Assembly: GCA_002440045.1 (NCBI GenBank)
Contig: DJRI01000169.1
Location: 334-6,166, forward strand
DNA: 5,833 nt
Origin: Ruminococcaceae bacterium UBA6364
GTDB lineage: Bacteria > Bacillota > Clostridia > Oscillospirales > Acutalibacteraceae
Direction of reading: 5' to 3'
In this document: piece by piece, positions 1-5,833 of the stretch
How positions within the stretch are numbered: the first letter of the stretch is position 1
Layout: every line of letters starts with the position of its first letter
Notes under the pieces: model-generated
What the model was told of the DNA's origin: nothing
The model's input: only the letters and a program-made list of their open reading frames with translations
Databases searched by the model: none
Program-made: the position numbers and the translations under genes

Positions 1-132
1 TTTCTATAAAAATTATCTTGCGCACTGCCGACAATTTCTATAAAAATTATCTTGCGTACTGCCGACGATTTTTATGAAAATTATCTTGCGTACTGCCGAT
101 TGTTATGCTATACTTTATCTTGCGCAATGCGA
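1..132 (+). repeat. Upstream 34-bp tandem repeat array (left flank of ATPase gene)
   Basis: Three regular 34-bp units lie at 1-34, 35-68 and 69-102, followed by a degenerate fourth unit from 103 to about 132. Each has a conserved core, CTTGCG(C/T)ACTGCCGA, followed by an AT-rich stretch of the type TTTCTATAAAAATTAT. The first two units differ by two substitutions (GCGC/GCGT and ACAA/ACGA). The third varies mostly in its AT-rich part and in its last bases. The fourth keeps TTATCTTGCGCA but then diverges into the leader of the ATPase gene. The array is cut by the window edge, so its full length is unknown. The unit length is not a multiple of three, and frames through it hit stops, so it is not coding. 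The same repeat returns after the ATPase gene. Confidence 0.95.
86..114 (+). promoter_or_regulatory. Probable promoter of the ATPase gene, built from the last repeat units
   Basis: A -35-like TTGCGT (86-91) is separated by 17 bases from TATACT (109-114), which is preceded by TGC, giving an extended -10 element. The -35 half is the conserved core of the third repeat unit. The -10 half exists because the fourth unit departs from the usual AT-rich sequence. Transcription would begin near 120-122, downstream of the ATG at 105, which argues that the translation start is at 150. The call rests on motif match and spacing only. Confidence 0.6.
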
Positions 133-133
133 A

Positions 134-139
134 AGAAGG
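134..139 (+). promoter_or_regulatory. Ribosome binding site that sets the ATPase start
   Basis: AGAAGG lies 10 bases before the ATG at 150. No comparable purine-rich site precedes the more upstream in-frame ATG at 105, which sits inside the degenerate repeat unit and the predicted promoter. The spacing is slightly long, but this is the only Shine-Dalgarno-like sequence available. Confidence 0.65.
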
Positions 140-149
140 TCTTAAAACA

Positions 150-1508
150 ATGATAATCAAGCGAAAAATATATAATAACCTTTGTATGTGGAAAGAAACA
201 GCCAACGGCTCTAAAGCGCTTTTGATAGAGGGCGCAAGGCGAATAGGAAAATCTACCGTTGCCGAAGAATTTGCTAAAAACGAATACAAATCCTATATTT
301 TAATCGACTTCAACAAGGCGTCTAAAAAAGTAAAAGGCTTGTTTGATGATTTAAACGATTTGGATATCTTTTTTCAGGATTTGTCACTTGAATATAATAC
401 AAGGCTGTACAAAAGAGAGAGCCTGATTATTTTTGACGAAATACAAAAGTTTCCGAAGGCGAGAGAAGCAATAAAGTATCTCGTTGCCGACGGCAGATAT
501 GATTTTCTTGAAACGGGTTCTTTAATTTCAATCAGAGAAAATGTTGAAAATATAACCATTCCGTCCGAGGAACGAAAAATTAAAATGTATCCGCTTGATT
601 TTGAAGAGTTTGTTTCGTTTATGGAAGAAGATTTGCTTCTTGATTATATTTCGGACTGCTATAAAAAGAGAGAACCTCTTGAAAGAAAATTTCACGAAAG
701 GGCTATGCGATTATTCAAAGAATATATTCTTGTCGGCGGTATGCCGCAGGCTGTTCTCGCTTATAAAAACAACAGCCGTGATTTTGTGGCGGCAGATATT
801 GAAAAAAGAGATATTCTTGAATTATATCGCGACGATATAAAAAAATCCGCAAGAAGATACAATTCAAAGGTTTCGGCAGTCTTTGAAAACATTCCCGCAT
901 ATTTATCGACCCACGAGAAAAAAATTGTTCTCAAAGAAATTGATGCAAACGGTGCGTTTGATAAATATGACGAGCCTTTATTTTGGCTTAACGATTCAAT
1001 GATTTGCAATTTGTGCTATAAATGCAATGACCCTAATGTCGGCTTTGCTCTTAATAAAAATGAGTCCGCTGTTAAGTGCTATCTTGGGGATACAGGTTTG
1101 CTTGTAAGCCTTGCGTTCAGTGAAAACGAGCTTGCGGAAAACAATCTTTACAAACAAATTATGGACGGCAAGCTTTCGGTAAATCAAGGTATGATTTATG
1201 AAAACGCTATTGCTCAGATGATAACCGCAAAAGGAAAGGCATTGTATTTTTACACAAAATATAACGAAACAAAACACCGAAATGATATTGAGATTGATTT
1301 TATGCTTTCAAACGAAAGCAAGACAAAGTTCAAAGTCATTCCTATTGAAGTTAAATCCGGCAAGAATTATTCGGCGGCTTCAATTAACAGCTTCAATGAA
1401 ATTTATAAAGAGCGCATAAGCGAATCATTTATAATCCATCCGAAACCGCTTTCTGTTTCGGACGGCATAATAAAAATACCGCCGTATATGTTTTTCGCTG
1501 CATTTTAA
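150..1508 (+). CDS. AAA-family ATPase with DUF4143 / PD-(D/E)XK-like C-terminal region
   Basis: This 452-residue protein belongs to the AAA_14 plus DUF4143 group of predicted ATPases, common in gut anaerobes and archaea and still without an assigned job. Walker A is GARRIGKST (residues 28-36), and Walker B is LIIFDE (92-97). ETGS (121-124) sits where sensor 1 is expected. The family signatures MYPLDFEEF (146-154) and VGGMPQAV (195-202) follow. Near the C-terminus, IEIDF (D383) and IEVKSG (E400, K402), with E351 upstream, match the active-site pattern of PD-(D/E)XK nucleases, so a DNA-related role is plausible but not shown. It has no signal peptide or membrane segment and is probably cytoplasmic. 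An in-frame ATG at 105 would add 15 residues (MLYFILRNAKEGLKT) encoded by the repeat, but 150 has the ribosome site and lies after the predicted promoter. The gene stands alone, bracketed by direct repeats, and is intact. It has no convincing terminator of its own. Confidence 0.92.
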   Translation: MIIKRKIYNNLCMWKETANGSKALLIEGARRIGKSTVAEEFAKNEYKSYILIDFNKASKKVKGLFDDLNDLDIFFQDLSLEYNTRLYKRESLIIFDEIQKFPKAREAIKYLVADGRYDFLETGSLISIRENVENITIPSEERKIKMYPLDFEEFVSFMEEDLLLDYISDCYKKREPLERKFHERAMRLFKEYILVGGMPQAVLAYKNNSRDFVAADIEKRDILELYRDDIKKSARRYNSKVSAVFENIPAYLSTHEKKIVLKEIDANGAFDKYDEPLFWLNDSMICNLCYKCNDPNVGFALNKNESAVKCYLGDTGLLVSLAFSENELAENNLYKQIMDGKLSVNQGMIYENAIAQMITAKGKALYFYTKYNETKHRNDIEIDFMLSNESKTKFKVIPIEVKSGKNYSAASINSFNEIYKERISESFIIHPKPLSVSDGIIKIPPYMFFAAF

Positions 1509-1566
1509 ATTTTAAGAAAACCTAATCTTTAAAATCGGCAAAAAACTCTGAATTTTGACGTTTTCT

Positions 1567-1680
1567 CTGCGCACTGCCGACAATTTCTATAAAAATTATC
1601 TTGCGTACTGCCGACGATTTTTGTAAAAAGTATCTTGCGCACTGCTGACAATTTTCACGAAAATTATCTTGCGCACTGCA
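1567..1680 (+). repeat. Downstream 34-bp tandem repeat array (right flank of ATPase gene)
   Basis: A partial unit (about 1567-1583) is followed by full 34-bp units at 1584-1617 and 1618-1651 and a truncated unit at 1652-1680 that stops after GCGCACTGC. The orientation is the same as in the array before the ATPase gene. Positions 1568-1622 match 19-73 exactly (55 bp, offset 1549), including the order of the two unit variants (GCGC...ACAA then GCGT...ACGA). The last two units are more diverged, with GTAAAAAGTAT and TTTTCACGAAAATT in the AT-rich part. The array lies in the 244-bp gap between two convergent genes and abuts the terminator of the minus-strand gene. Confidence 0.95.
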
Positions 1681-1693
1681 AAATTTAACAGAC

Positions 1694-1733
1694 AAAAAGC
1701 TGTAATCCGCAAGCTAATGCGAATTACAGCTTT
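1694..1733 (-). terminator. Intrinsic terminator of the leucine-rich-repeat gene
   Basis: Arms at 1696-1711 and 1718-1733 pair over 16 positions with one mismatch around a 6-base loop. Read on the minus strand, the hairpin ends in a run of five T (1698-1694), and it starts about 20 bases after the stop codon at 1753-1755. On the plus strand it is followed by TTTAATTATTT, so it may also weakly stop transcription coming from the ATPase gene, which has no other clear terminator. Confidence 0.87.
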
Positions 1734-1752
1734 AATTATTTGTGCGTCTACG

Positions 1753-4700
1753 TTATGCGTTTTTGGGAATCCTGCCGATGTGTTCGCCCAAGGTGGTTGT
1801 AATGCCGTCCGAATAATACTTCATTGTTCTTGTTCCGTCGTTAAACACAATAAACATTCTAACGCTTATTTCGGTGTTTAACATACTGTCCTCAAGACCC
1901 GCAAGCACTGCTCTGAATTTATAGTTACCGTCTGAATCAACGTATACAAAGCGGTCTTCAAATTCAAGTGTTTTGCCGTTAATCGTGACCGAAACGCCTA
2001 CGTTCATAAGGTTTTCGGAGCGGCCGTTCTCGTTGAATTTAACATCGAAATCAGCTTTTTTAAATTCGCCCGTGAAGCCAAGGTCGTATTTTGCGGTGTT
2101 TTGTCTGTTGCGTCTGACTTTAACGTCGCCGTCGGTGACTTTTCCAAGGTCCGTTGTGGTAATCAAAACGTTACTGAACCACGCCGTGTCGTTATATGGG
2201 GTATCGTCTATGCCGATGCTGTCGGCGGGAAGGTCAATAATTCTGCCGTTTAATTTAAGCTTTGTTACGTCTTTATCAAAGCGATAGCCTTCATTGTAAC
2301 CATCTTCGGTAAGCTTGATATAAATATGGTAATCATATGTTACACCGTCTTTAAACCCCGTCATAAGCGTTCCGAAGCTGCCTTCGGTGCCGTCATAGCG
2401 GCTGTTCCAATAATCAGACGAGGTGTAGCCTGTGCCGTCGGAGCCGTCCCAGCCCTCGTGTTCGATGTAATACGGCGCGTTTTCGGGAACCGTTCCGGTG
2501 AAAACAGGTGTGTCGCCCGATTTAAAGCTTAACGTTGCATTGCTTATTTCTATAACATCAATAATGGTTGTGTAGTGTAGCGTTGCAGTATCAAACACTG
2601 TGTTGCGATTACCTATTTCTATTTTTTCAAAATCATCTTTTGAAGAAGCATAGTATATGTCTGTTGCAAGATAAAGAGATTGCAACGCACTTTCGCCGAC
2701 ATATTTTAAGCTCTTCGGAAGGGATATAGCAGTAAATTGGTTAATATTGGTATAAGTGAACACGTTATCGGCAAGCCCTTTAATGCCTTCTGCTATTGTA
2801 AGAGTTGTTGAAGCAAGAGAATCCGTGTACATTTGAAGGAGCCAGCCGTTATTGATGAGAACATTGCCGTAGCCGGTCCAATTATTTCGGTCATCATAAT
2901 ATTTTGTATTGTAAAAAGCGCTGACACCTATGTGAGTTATGCCGTCCGGGAGCGCTATGCCGTCAAGTACAGAGCAGTATTCAAACGCATTGTCGCCCAC
3001 ATCGAGAAGTGTGCTCGGGAAGTTAATACTTTCAAGAGCTTTGTTCGACCAAAATGCAGAATTGCCTATTTTTTCGAGCCCCTCGGGAAGAATTACGTTC
3101 TTGACCGAAGACTGATAAAACGCGCAATCATAAATGACCTTTACGGTCTCCGGTACTGTAAAGCTTTCGTCGGTTTTTCCCTTCGGGTAATAAATAAGCT
3201 CGGTTTTTTCTTTATTGTAGAGTATGCCGTCAAGAGAAGAATAGTAATTATTATTATCGGCAACCGTAACCGAAATGATGTTTTCGGAGCTTAAAAAACT
3301 CTGTTCGCCTACATATTGAAGCGATGCGGGGAGCGAGATTGTTTTGATGACGCTGTCAAAGTTGAAAAATCCGTCGGCAAGACCTTTTGTGCCTTCCTTT
3401 ATTGTGATGTTTTCAACACCGTATTTTAAATCCACCGCCCAGCCGTCAAGGTATTTAACGCCGTTTGAATATGACATTGATTTTAAAAGAGCGGTGTTTC
3501 TAAAAGCGTCGTTTCCTACCTTCGTTATTTTATCGGATATCGAAACGTTTTTTAGATTTGTGCAGTATGAAAAAGCTACGCTTTCAATTACTTCCACAGA
3601 TTTCGGGATTTCAATACTTTCGAGAGCGCTTGAAGACGAAAATGCGGAATAGGGAATTTCTTTAATTGTTATGCCGTCCTCAAAAACAACCGAAGTAAGT
3701 GAATTGCATTTTGAAAAAACAAGACTTCCGAGCTTTGTAACAGAAGCGGGTATTTTAATGCTTTCTACAGAAGATTTGATAAATGCTGCGTAGCCTATTT
3801 CGTTCAATTCATCGGGAAGAGTAACGGTTTTTAAGCCTGCGCTTTGGAAGGCGTAGCTGTCTATTATTTTTACGGTAGACGGAACATCAAAAGCTGTGCA
3901 CTCTTTTTTCGGTGCATAGAGTATAAGCGTTGTCATATCCTTATTATAAATGACATCGTCAACCGATTTGAAATATTGATTTTCTTCGTCTACGGTAAGC
4001 GTTTTAAGCGAAAAGCAGCCTTCAAAAACATAGGCATACATTTTTTCTACGCTTGCGGGAATATGCAGTGATGTAAGTGCTTTACAATCGCTGAAAGTGA
4101 ACATTCCTATTTCCGTAATGCCGTCGGGGATATTGACTGAAGTGAGCTTTGTACAACGGCTGAACGCGCCGTCGCCGAGTTCTGTAACGGTTTCGGGCAG
4201 AACAATCGACTCAATCGCAGTGCCCGAGAATGCATAAGAACCCACAGACGTAAGGCTTTCGGGAATATTTACAGTTGTAAGGGAAGAGCATCCGCTGAAA
4301 ACCGAATTTTCTAATTTTGTCAATGACGAGGGAAGCGTAACTTTTATAAGCTTGTCGGCATATGAAAATGCATTTTGAGAAATCTCGGTAACGCTCTCGG
4401 GTATTGTGACCTCTGTAAGTCCTGTGGAATTAAAAGAATAAGCGCCGATTTTTTTAAGCGTTGAAGGGAGACTTACACTTGCGGCGTTTTTGCAATAATA
4501 AAATGCATAGTCACCGATTGAAGTGATGCCTTCGCCTACAATTATTGATTTAATGCTGTTTGCAACGCCAAGCTCGTTCCACGGTATTTCGCCGCTGTAG
4601 GAATATGATGCCATATCGCCCGAGCCTTTAAGAGTGAGAACGCCCTCTTCGTCCAGTTCCCATGCTATGTTGTCGCCCCAGTCGCCGCAGGTGCCCGAAT

Positions 4701-4797
4701 ATGTCGCGGCAAACGCGGTTAAGGGAACAACGCTGAAAAGCATAAGAATGCAAAGAGCGACGGTCAATAATCTGAAAGAGCGCTTTTTGTTTTTCAT
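1753..4797 (-). CDS. Secreted BspA-like leucine-rich-repeat (LRR_5) protein
   Basis: This 1014-residue exported protein begins with a classic signal peptide: basic MKNKKRSFR, a hydrophobic core, and likely cleavage after AFA (residue 30). A short β-type domain with GTCGDW and GVLTLKGSGDM follows (about 34-75). About 22 LRR_5 units of roughly 23 residues (pattern IPxSVTxIGxxAFxxC) span 84 to 710. Two DGVIYNK-type inserts break the run (268-300 and 513-541), and a cap ends near TLHY (739-742). The rest (about 745-1014) is β-rich, with no family I can name. There is no LPXTG motif, C-terminal membrane anchor or dockerin, so it may be released or held non-covalently. LRR_5 proteins of this type are linked to binding of host or other surface proteins; the ligand here is unknown. 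GGAGAGG (4804-4810) lies 6 bases before the ATG. The gene appears monocistronic, with its own promoter and terminator. Confidence 0.93.
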   Translation of the reverse strand: MKNKKRSFRLLTVALCILMLFSVVPLTAFAATYSGTCGDWGDNIAWELDEEGVLTLKGSGDMASYSYSGEIPWNELGVANSIKSIIVGEGITSIGDYAFYYCKNAASVSLPSTLKKIGAYSFNSTGLTEVTIPESVTEISQNAFSYADKLIKVTLPSSLTKLENSVFSGCSSLTTVNIPESLTSVGSYAFSGTAIESIVLPETVTELGDGAFSRCTKLTSVNIPDGITEIGMFTFSDCKALTSLHIPASVEKMYAYVFEGCFSLKTLTVDEENQYFKSVDDVIYNKDMTTLILYAPKKECTAFDVPSTVKIIDSYAFQSAGLKTVTLPDELNEIGYAAFIKSSVESIKIPASVTKLGSLVFSKCNSLTSVVFEDGITIKEIPYSAFSSSSALESIEIPKSVEVIESVAFSYCTNLKNVSISDKITKVGNDAFRNTALLKSMSYSNGVKYLDGWAVDLKYGVENITIKEGTKGLADGFFNFDSVIKTISLPASLQYVGEQSFLSSENIISVTVADNNNYYSSLDGILYNKEKTELIYYPKGKTDESFTVPETVKVIYDCAFYQSSVKNVILPEGLEKIGNSAFWSNKALESINFPSTLLDVGDNAFEYCSVLDGIALPDGITHIGVSAFYNTKYYDDRNNWTGYGNVLINNGWLLQMYTDSLASTTLTIAEGIKGLADNVFTYTNINQFTAISLPKSLKYVGESALQSLYLATDIYYASSKDDFEKIEIGNRNTVFDTATLHYTTIIDVIEISNATLSFKSGDTPVFTGTVPENAPYYIEHEGWDGSDGTGYTSSDYWNSRYDGTEGSFGTLMTGFKDGVTYDYHIYIKLTEDGYNEGYRFDKDVTKLKLNGRIIDLPADSIGIDDTPYNDTAWFSNVLITTTDLGKVTDGDVKVRRNRQNTAKYDLGFTGEFKKADFDVKFNENGRSENLMNVGVSVTINGKTLEFEDRFVYVDSDGNYKFRAVLAGLEDSMLNTEISVRMFIVFNDGTRTMKYYSDGITTTLGEHIGRIPKNA

Positions 4798-4830
4798 AAT
4801 TAACCTCTCCGTTTTATAATTGCATATATG

Positions 4831-4852
4831 AATATACTTATTTAAGTATATT
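4831..4852. promoter_or_regulatory. Perfect palindrome over the leftward promoter (candidate operator)
   Basis: AATATACTTA (4831-4840) and its exact complement TAAGTATATT (4843-4852) are separated by two T. The palindrome overlaps the predicted -10 box and covers the predicted start point of the minus-strand leucine-rich-repeat gene. That is a typical position for a repressor site. If transcription starts to its right, it could instead form an AU-rich hairpin at the 5' end of the transcript. The regulator is unknown. Confidence 0.55.
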
Positions 4853-4878
4853 TTACATTTTAATAAAACGTATTACAA
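4850..4878 (-). promoter_or_regulatory. Predicted promoter of the leucine-rich-repeat gene
   Basis: On the minus strand, TTGTAA (4878-4873) is followed after 17 bases by TAAAAT (4855-4850), which are 4/6 and 5/6 matches to the σA consensus with ideal spacing. The start point would fall near 4843, leaving a leader of about 45 bases that contains the GGAGAGG ribosome site. The stretch is very AT-rich, so chance matches are possible. Confidence 0.6.
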
Positions 4879-4884
4879 TAGTCG

Positions 4885-4937
4885 TTTCCGATTTGGACAG
4901 TGCCAATTCGGAAATTCTGTGCACTTTTTCCGAATTG
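4885..4937. repeat. Three-armed inverted repeat between divergent promoters
   Basis: Arm 1 TTTCCGATTTGG (4885-4896) pairs with arm 2 CCAATTCGGAAA (4903-4914) with one mismatch. Arm 2 also pairs perfectly over 11 bases with arm 3 TTTCCGAATTG (4927-4937), so the two pairings exclude each other. The element starts 6 bases upstream of the leftward -35 box and ends about 38 bases before the greA -35 box. It may be a set of protein-binding half-sites. On the plus strand, arms 2 and 3 are followed by T-rich sequence and look weakly terminator-like. Confidence 0.7.
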
Positions 4938-4975
4938 TTTTCAGTTTGCTTTTTTGGGAATCGCCTTTTCTGTGC

Positions 4976-5004
4976 TTGACAATTTCGGTTTATGTTTGTA
5001 TAAT
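4976..5004 (+). promoter_or_regulatory. Consensus σA promoter of greA
   Basis: TTGACA (4976-4981) and TATAAT (4999-5004) both match the σA consensus perfectly, with the optimal 17-base spacing. Transcription should start near 5011, giving a leader of about 55 bases. This predicts strong housekeeping expression of greA. Confidence 0.93.
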
Positions 5005-5065
5005 ATATCAGTAAAAAATTCAGAGTTTACTATTTTTCATTTGCAAAAATACAGGAGGACTTTCT

Positions 5066-5542
5066 ATGGAAACCGTATTGACTCATGAAGGCTATCAGGA
5101 TTTGTTAAAAAAGCTTGAGCATCTTAAATCCGTCGGCAGAAAGGAAGCTGCCGAAAAGCTTAAAGTTGCGCGTTCTTTCGGCGACCTTTCCGAAAACAGC
5201 GAATATGACGAGGCAAAGTCAGACCAGGCAAAGCTTGAAGCCGAAATTAACGAGATTGAAGCAATAATTGCAAATGCCAAAATTATGGAGGACGACAGCA
5301 GCACAGAGGTTGTTCACCTCGGCTCAATCGTTACAATAAAAGAAGCAACCCGCGGCGCTTCGGAGCTTAAATTCAAAATCACCGGTTTTGCGCAGGCAAA
5401 CCCGGACGAGGGCAGCATTTCGGACGAATCGCCCGTCGGCAAAGCGCTTTTGGGTCACAAGCTCGGCGACAAAGTTACCGTTGAAGCTCCCCGCGGCACA
5501 ACGGTTTACAAAATAACCGAAATCGACGTGGAGCAGAAATAA
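5066..5542 (+). CDS. greA: Transcription elongation factor GreA
   Basis: GreA enters the RNA polymerase secondary channel and stimulates cleavage of backtracked transcripts so that arrested complexes can resume. The 158 residues equal the length of E. coli GreA. The N-terminal coiled coil (about 8-75) carries the signature ARSFGDLSENSEYDEAK, with the tip acidic residues D40 and E43 matching the catalytic D41 and E44 of the E. coli protein. The C-terminal FKBP-like domain (about 80-158) has the usual SPVGKALLGHKLGDKVTVEAP segment. AGGAGG (5053-5058) is 7 bases before the ATG. Its own perfect promoter and a terminator right after the stop suggest a single-gene unit; in many Firmicutes greA lies near lysS or dus genes, which are not seen here. 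It is complete and unremarkable. Confidence 0.98.
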   Translation: METVLTHEGYQDLLKKLEHLKSVGRKEAAEKLKVARSFGDLSENSEYDEAKSDQAKLEAEINEIEAIIANAKIMEDDSSTEVVHLGSIVTIKEATRGASELKFKITGFAQANPDEGSISDESPVGKALLGHKLGDKVTVEAPRGTTVYKITEIDVEQK

Positions 5543-5550
5543 AACAAATT

Positions 5551-5586
5551 AAAAAGTCTGTTTGCCTTTTGACAAGCAGACTTTTT
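5551..5586. terminator. Bidirectional intrinsic terminator between greA and the DUF378 gene
   Basis: AAAAAGTCTGTTTG (5551-5564) pairs with CAAGCAGACTTTTT (5573-5586) over 14 positions, including one G-T wobble, around an 8-base loop. It has a T-run on each strand. It lies 8 bases after the greA stop and about 30 bases after the stop of the convergent minus-strand gene, so it should serve both. Confidence 0.92.
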
Positions 5587-5616
5587 CACTTCTTATTTTA
5601 TTCGACTGTTTCGAAA

Positions 5617-5833
5617 TCAGTTTTCGCTGTGCTGCTCGGAATGCTCTGCGAGAACGTCTTCTCTGAAAAGAAAAGAAATACACCATATACCGGCAAGTGC
5701 GACAAGAACATAAATTATTCTTGAAACCGTTGCCGCCTGACCGCCGAAAATCCACGCCACAATGTCAAATTTAAAAAGACCTATCGCGCCCCAGTTAAGA
5801 GCACCTATAGTAACGAGTATCAGCGCTATTTTA
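5617..5833 (-). CDS. DUF378 family small membrane protein (5' end outside window)
   Basis: Reading the minus strand from the window edge gives 71 codons ending in TGA at 5617-5619; the start codon lies beyond the window. The visible peptide begins KIALILVTIGALNWGAIGLF and continues with FDIVAWIFGG, SRIIYVLVALAGIW and a polar, histidine- and glutamate-rich tail (AEHSEQHSEN). The GALNWG-IGLF-FD and SRIIY-LV-LAG pattern is diagnostic of DUF378 (YuzA-like) proteins, which have two membrane helices (here about residues 3-20 and 37-56 of the visible part). Family members are about 60-90 residues, so only a few N-terminal residues are probably missing. Function is unknown. It is convergent with greA and shares its terminator. 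Confidence 0.88.
   Translation of the reverse strand, partial: KIALILVTIGALNWGAIGLFKFDIVAWIFGGQAATVSRIIYVLVALAGIWCISFLFREDVLAEHSEQHSEN

Noticed and set aside
1..132. Possible CRISPR array
   Set aside because: The conserved core of about 20 bases alternates with only about 14 AT-rich bases that are themselves similar between units, far too short and uniform to be spacers. No cas gene is present.
105..149. Upstream ATG at 105 as the ATPase start
   Set aside because: It lies inside the degenerate repeat unit and upstream of the predicted transcription start, with no ribosome binding site. The ATG at 150 has AGAAGG before it.
1502..1535. Terminator directly after the ATPase gene (ATTTTAAA / TTTAAAAT arms)
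   Set aside because: The stem is only 8 A-T pairs around an 18-base loop with no T-run, so it would not be stable.
2833..3294. Plus-strand open frames of 60-150 codons opposite the leucine-rich-repeat gene
   Set aside because: They are antisense shadows of a repetitive coding sequence, without ribosome sites or recognisable products.
4703..4797. Lipoprotein signal in the leucine-rich-repeat protein because of Cys16
   Set aside because: The sequence before the cysteine (TVAL) lacks the small residue needed at the position before a lipobox cysteine, and a clear AFA cleavage site follows at residue 30.
5549..5755. 68-codon minus-strand open frame starting MDFRRSGGNG
   Set aside because: It overlaps the true DUF378 frame on the same strand, runs through the terminator, and its basic, cysteine-rich product resembles no protein family.

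Overview
The window looks like chromosomal DNA from a moderately AT-rich, gut-type Clostridia (Ruminococcaceae/Oscillospiraceae-like) Firmicute. This is inferred from the mix of a large secreted BspA-like leucine-rich-repeat protein, a strongly Gram-positive style of promoter and ribosome binding site, an AAA/DUF4143 ATPase, GreA and a DUF378 membrane protein. No species can be named from the sequence alone.

Layout. Positions 1-132 are a tandem array of 34-bp repeats that already runs at the left edge of the window. It leads directly into a plus-strand ATPase gene (150-1508). A second block of the same repeats, in the same orientation, follows the ATPase (about 1567-1680). The two blocks share a 55-bp exact match (19-73 and 1568-1622), so the ATPase is a single-gene cassette bracketed by direct repeats. 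The last upstream repeat unit appears to have become the promoter of the ATPase gene. An intrinsic terminator (1694-1733) then ends the convergent minus-strand gene (1753-4797), a 1014-residue secreted leucine-rich-repeat protein. Its divergent upstream region (4798-5065) holds promoters in both directions, a perfect palindrome over the leftward promoter, and a three-armed inverted repeat between the promoters. To the right is greA (5066-5542), with a perfect consensus promoter and a strong two-way terminator shared with a convergent, incomplete DUF378 gene on the minus strand (5617 to the window end).

How the parts relate. The four genes do not form one pathway. GreA is a housekeeping transcription factor, DUF378 is a small membrane protein of unknown role, and the leucine-rich-repeat protein is an export product. 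The only unit with a system-like look is repeat array / ATPase with a nuclease-like C-terminus / repeat array. The arrangement is plainly visible, but its function and mobility are unproven.
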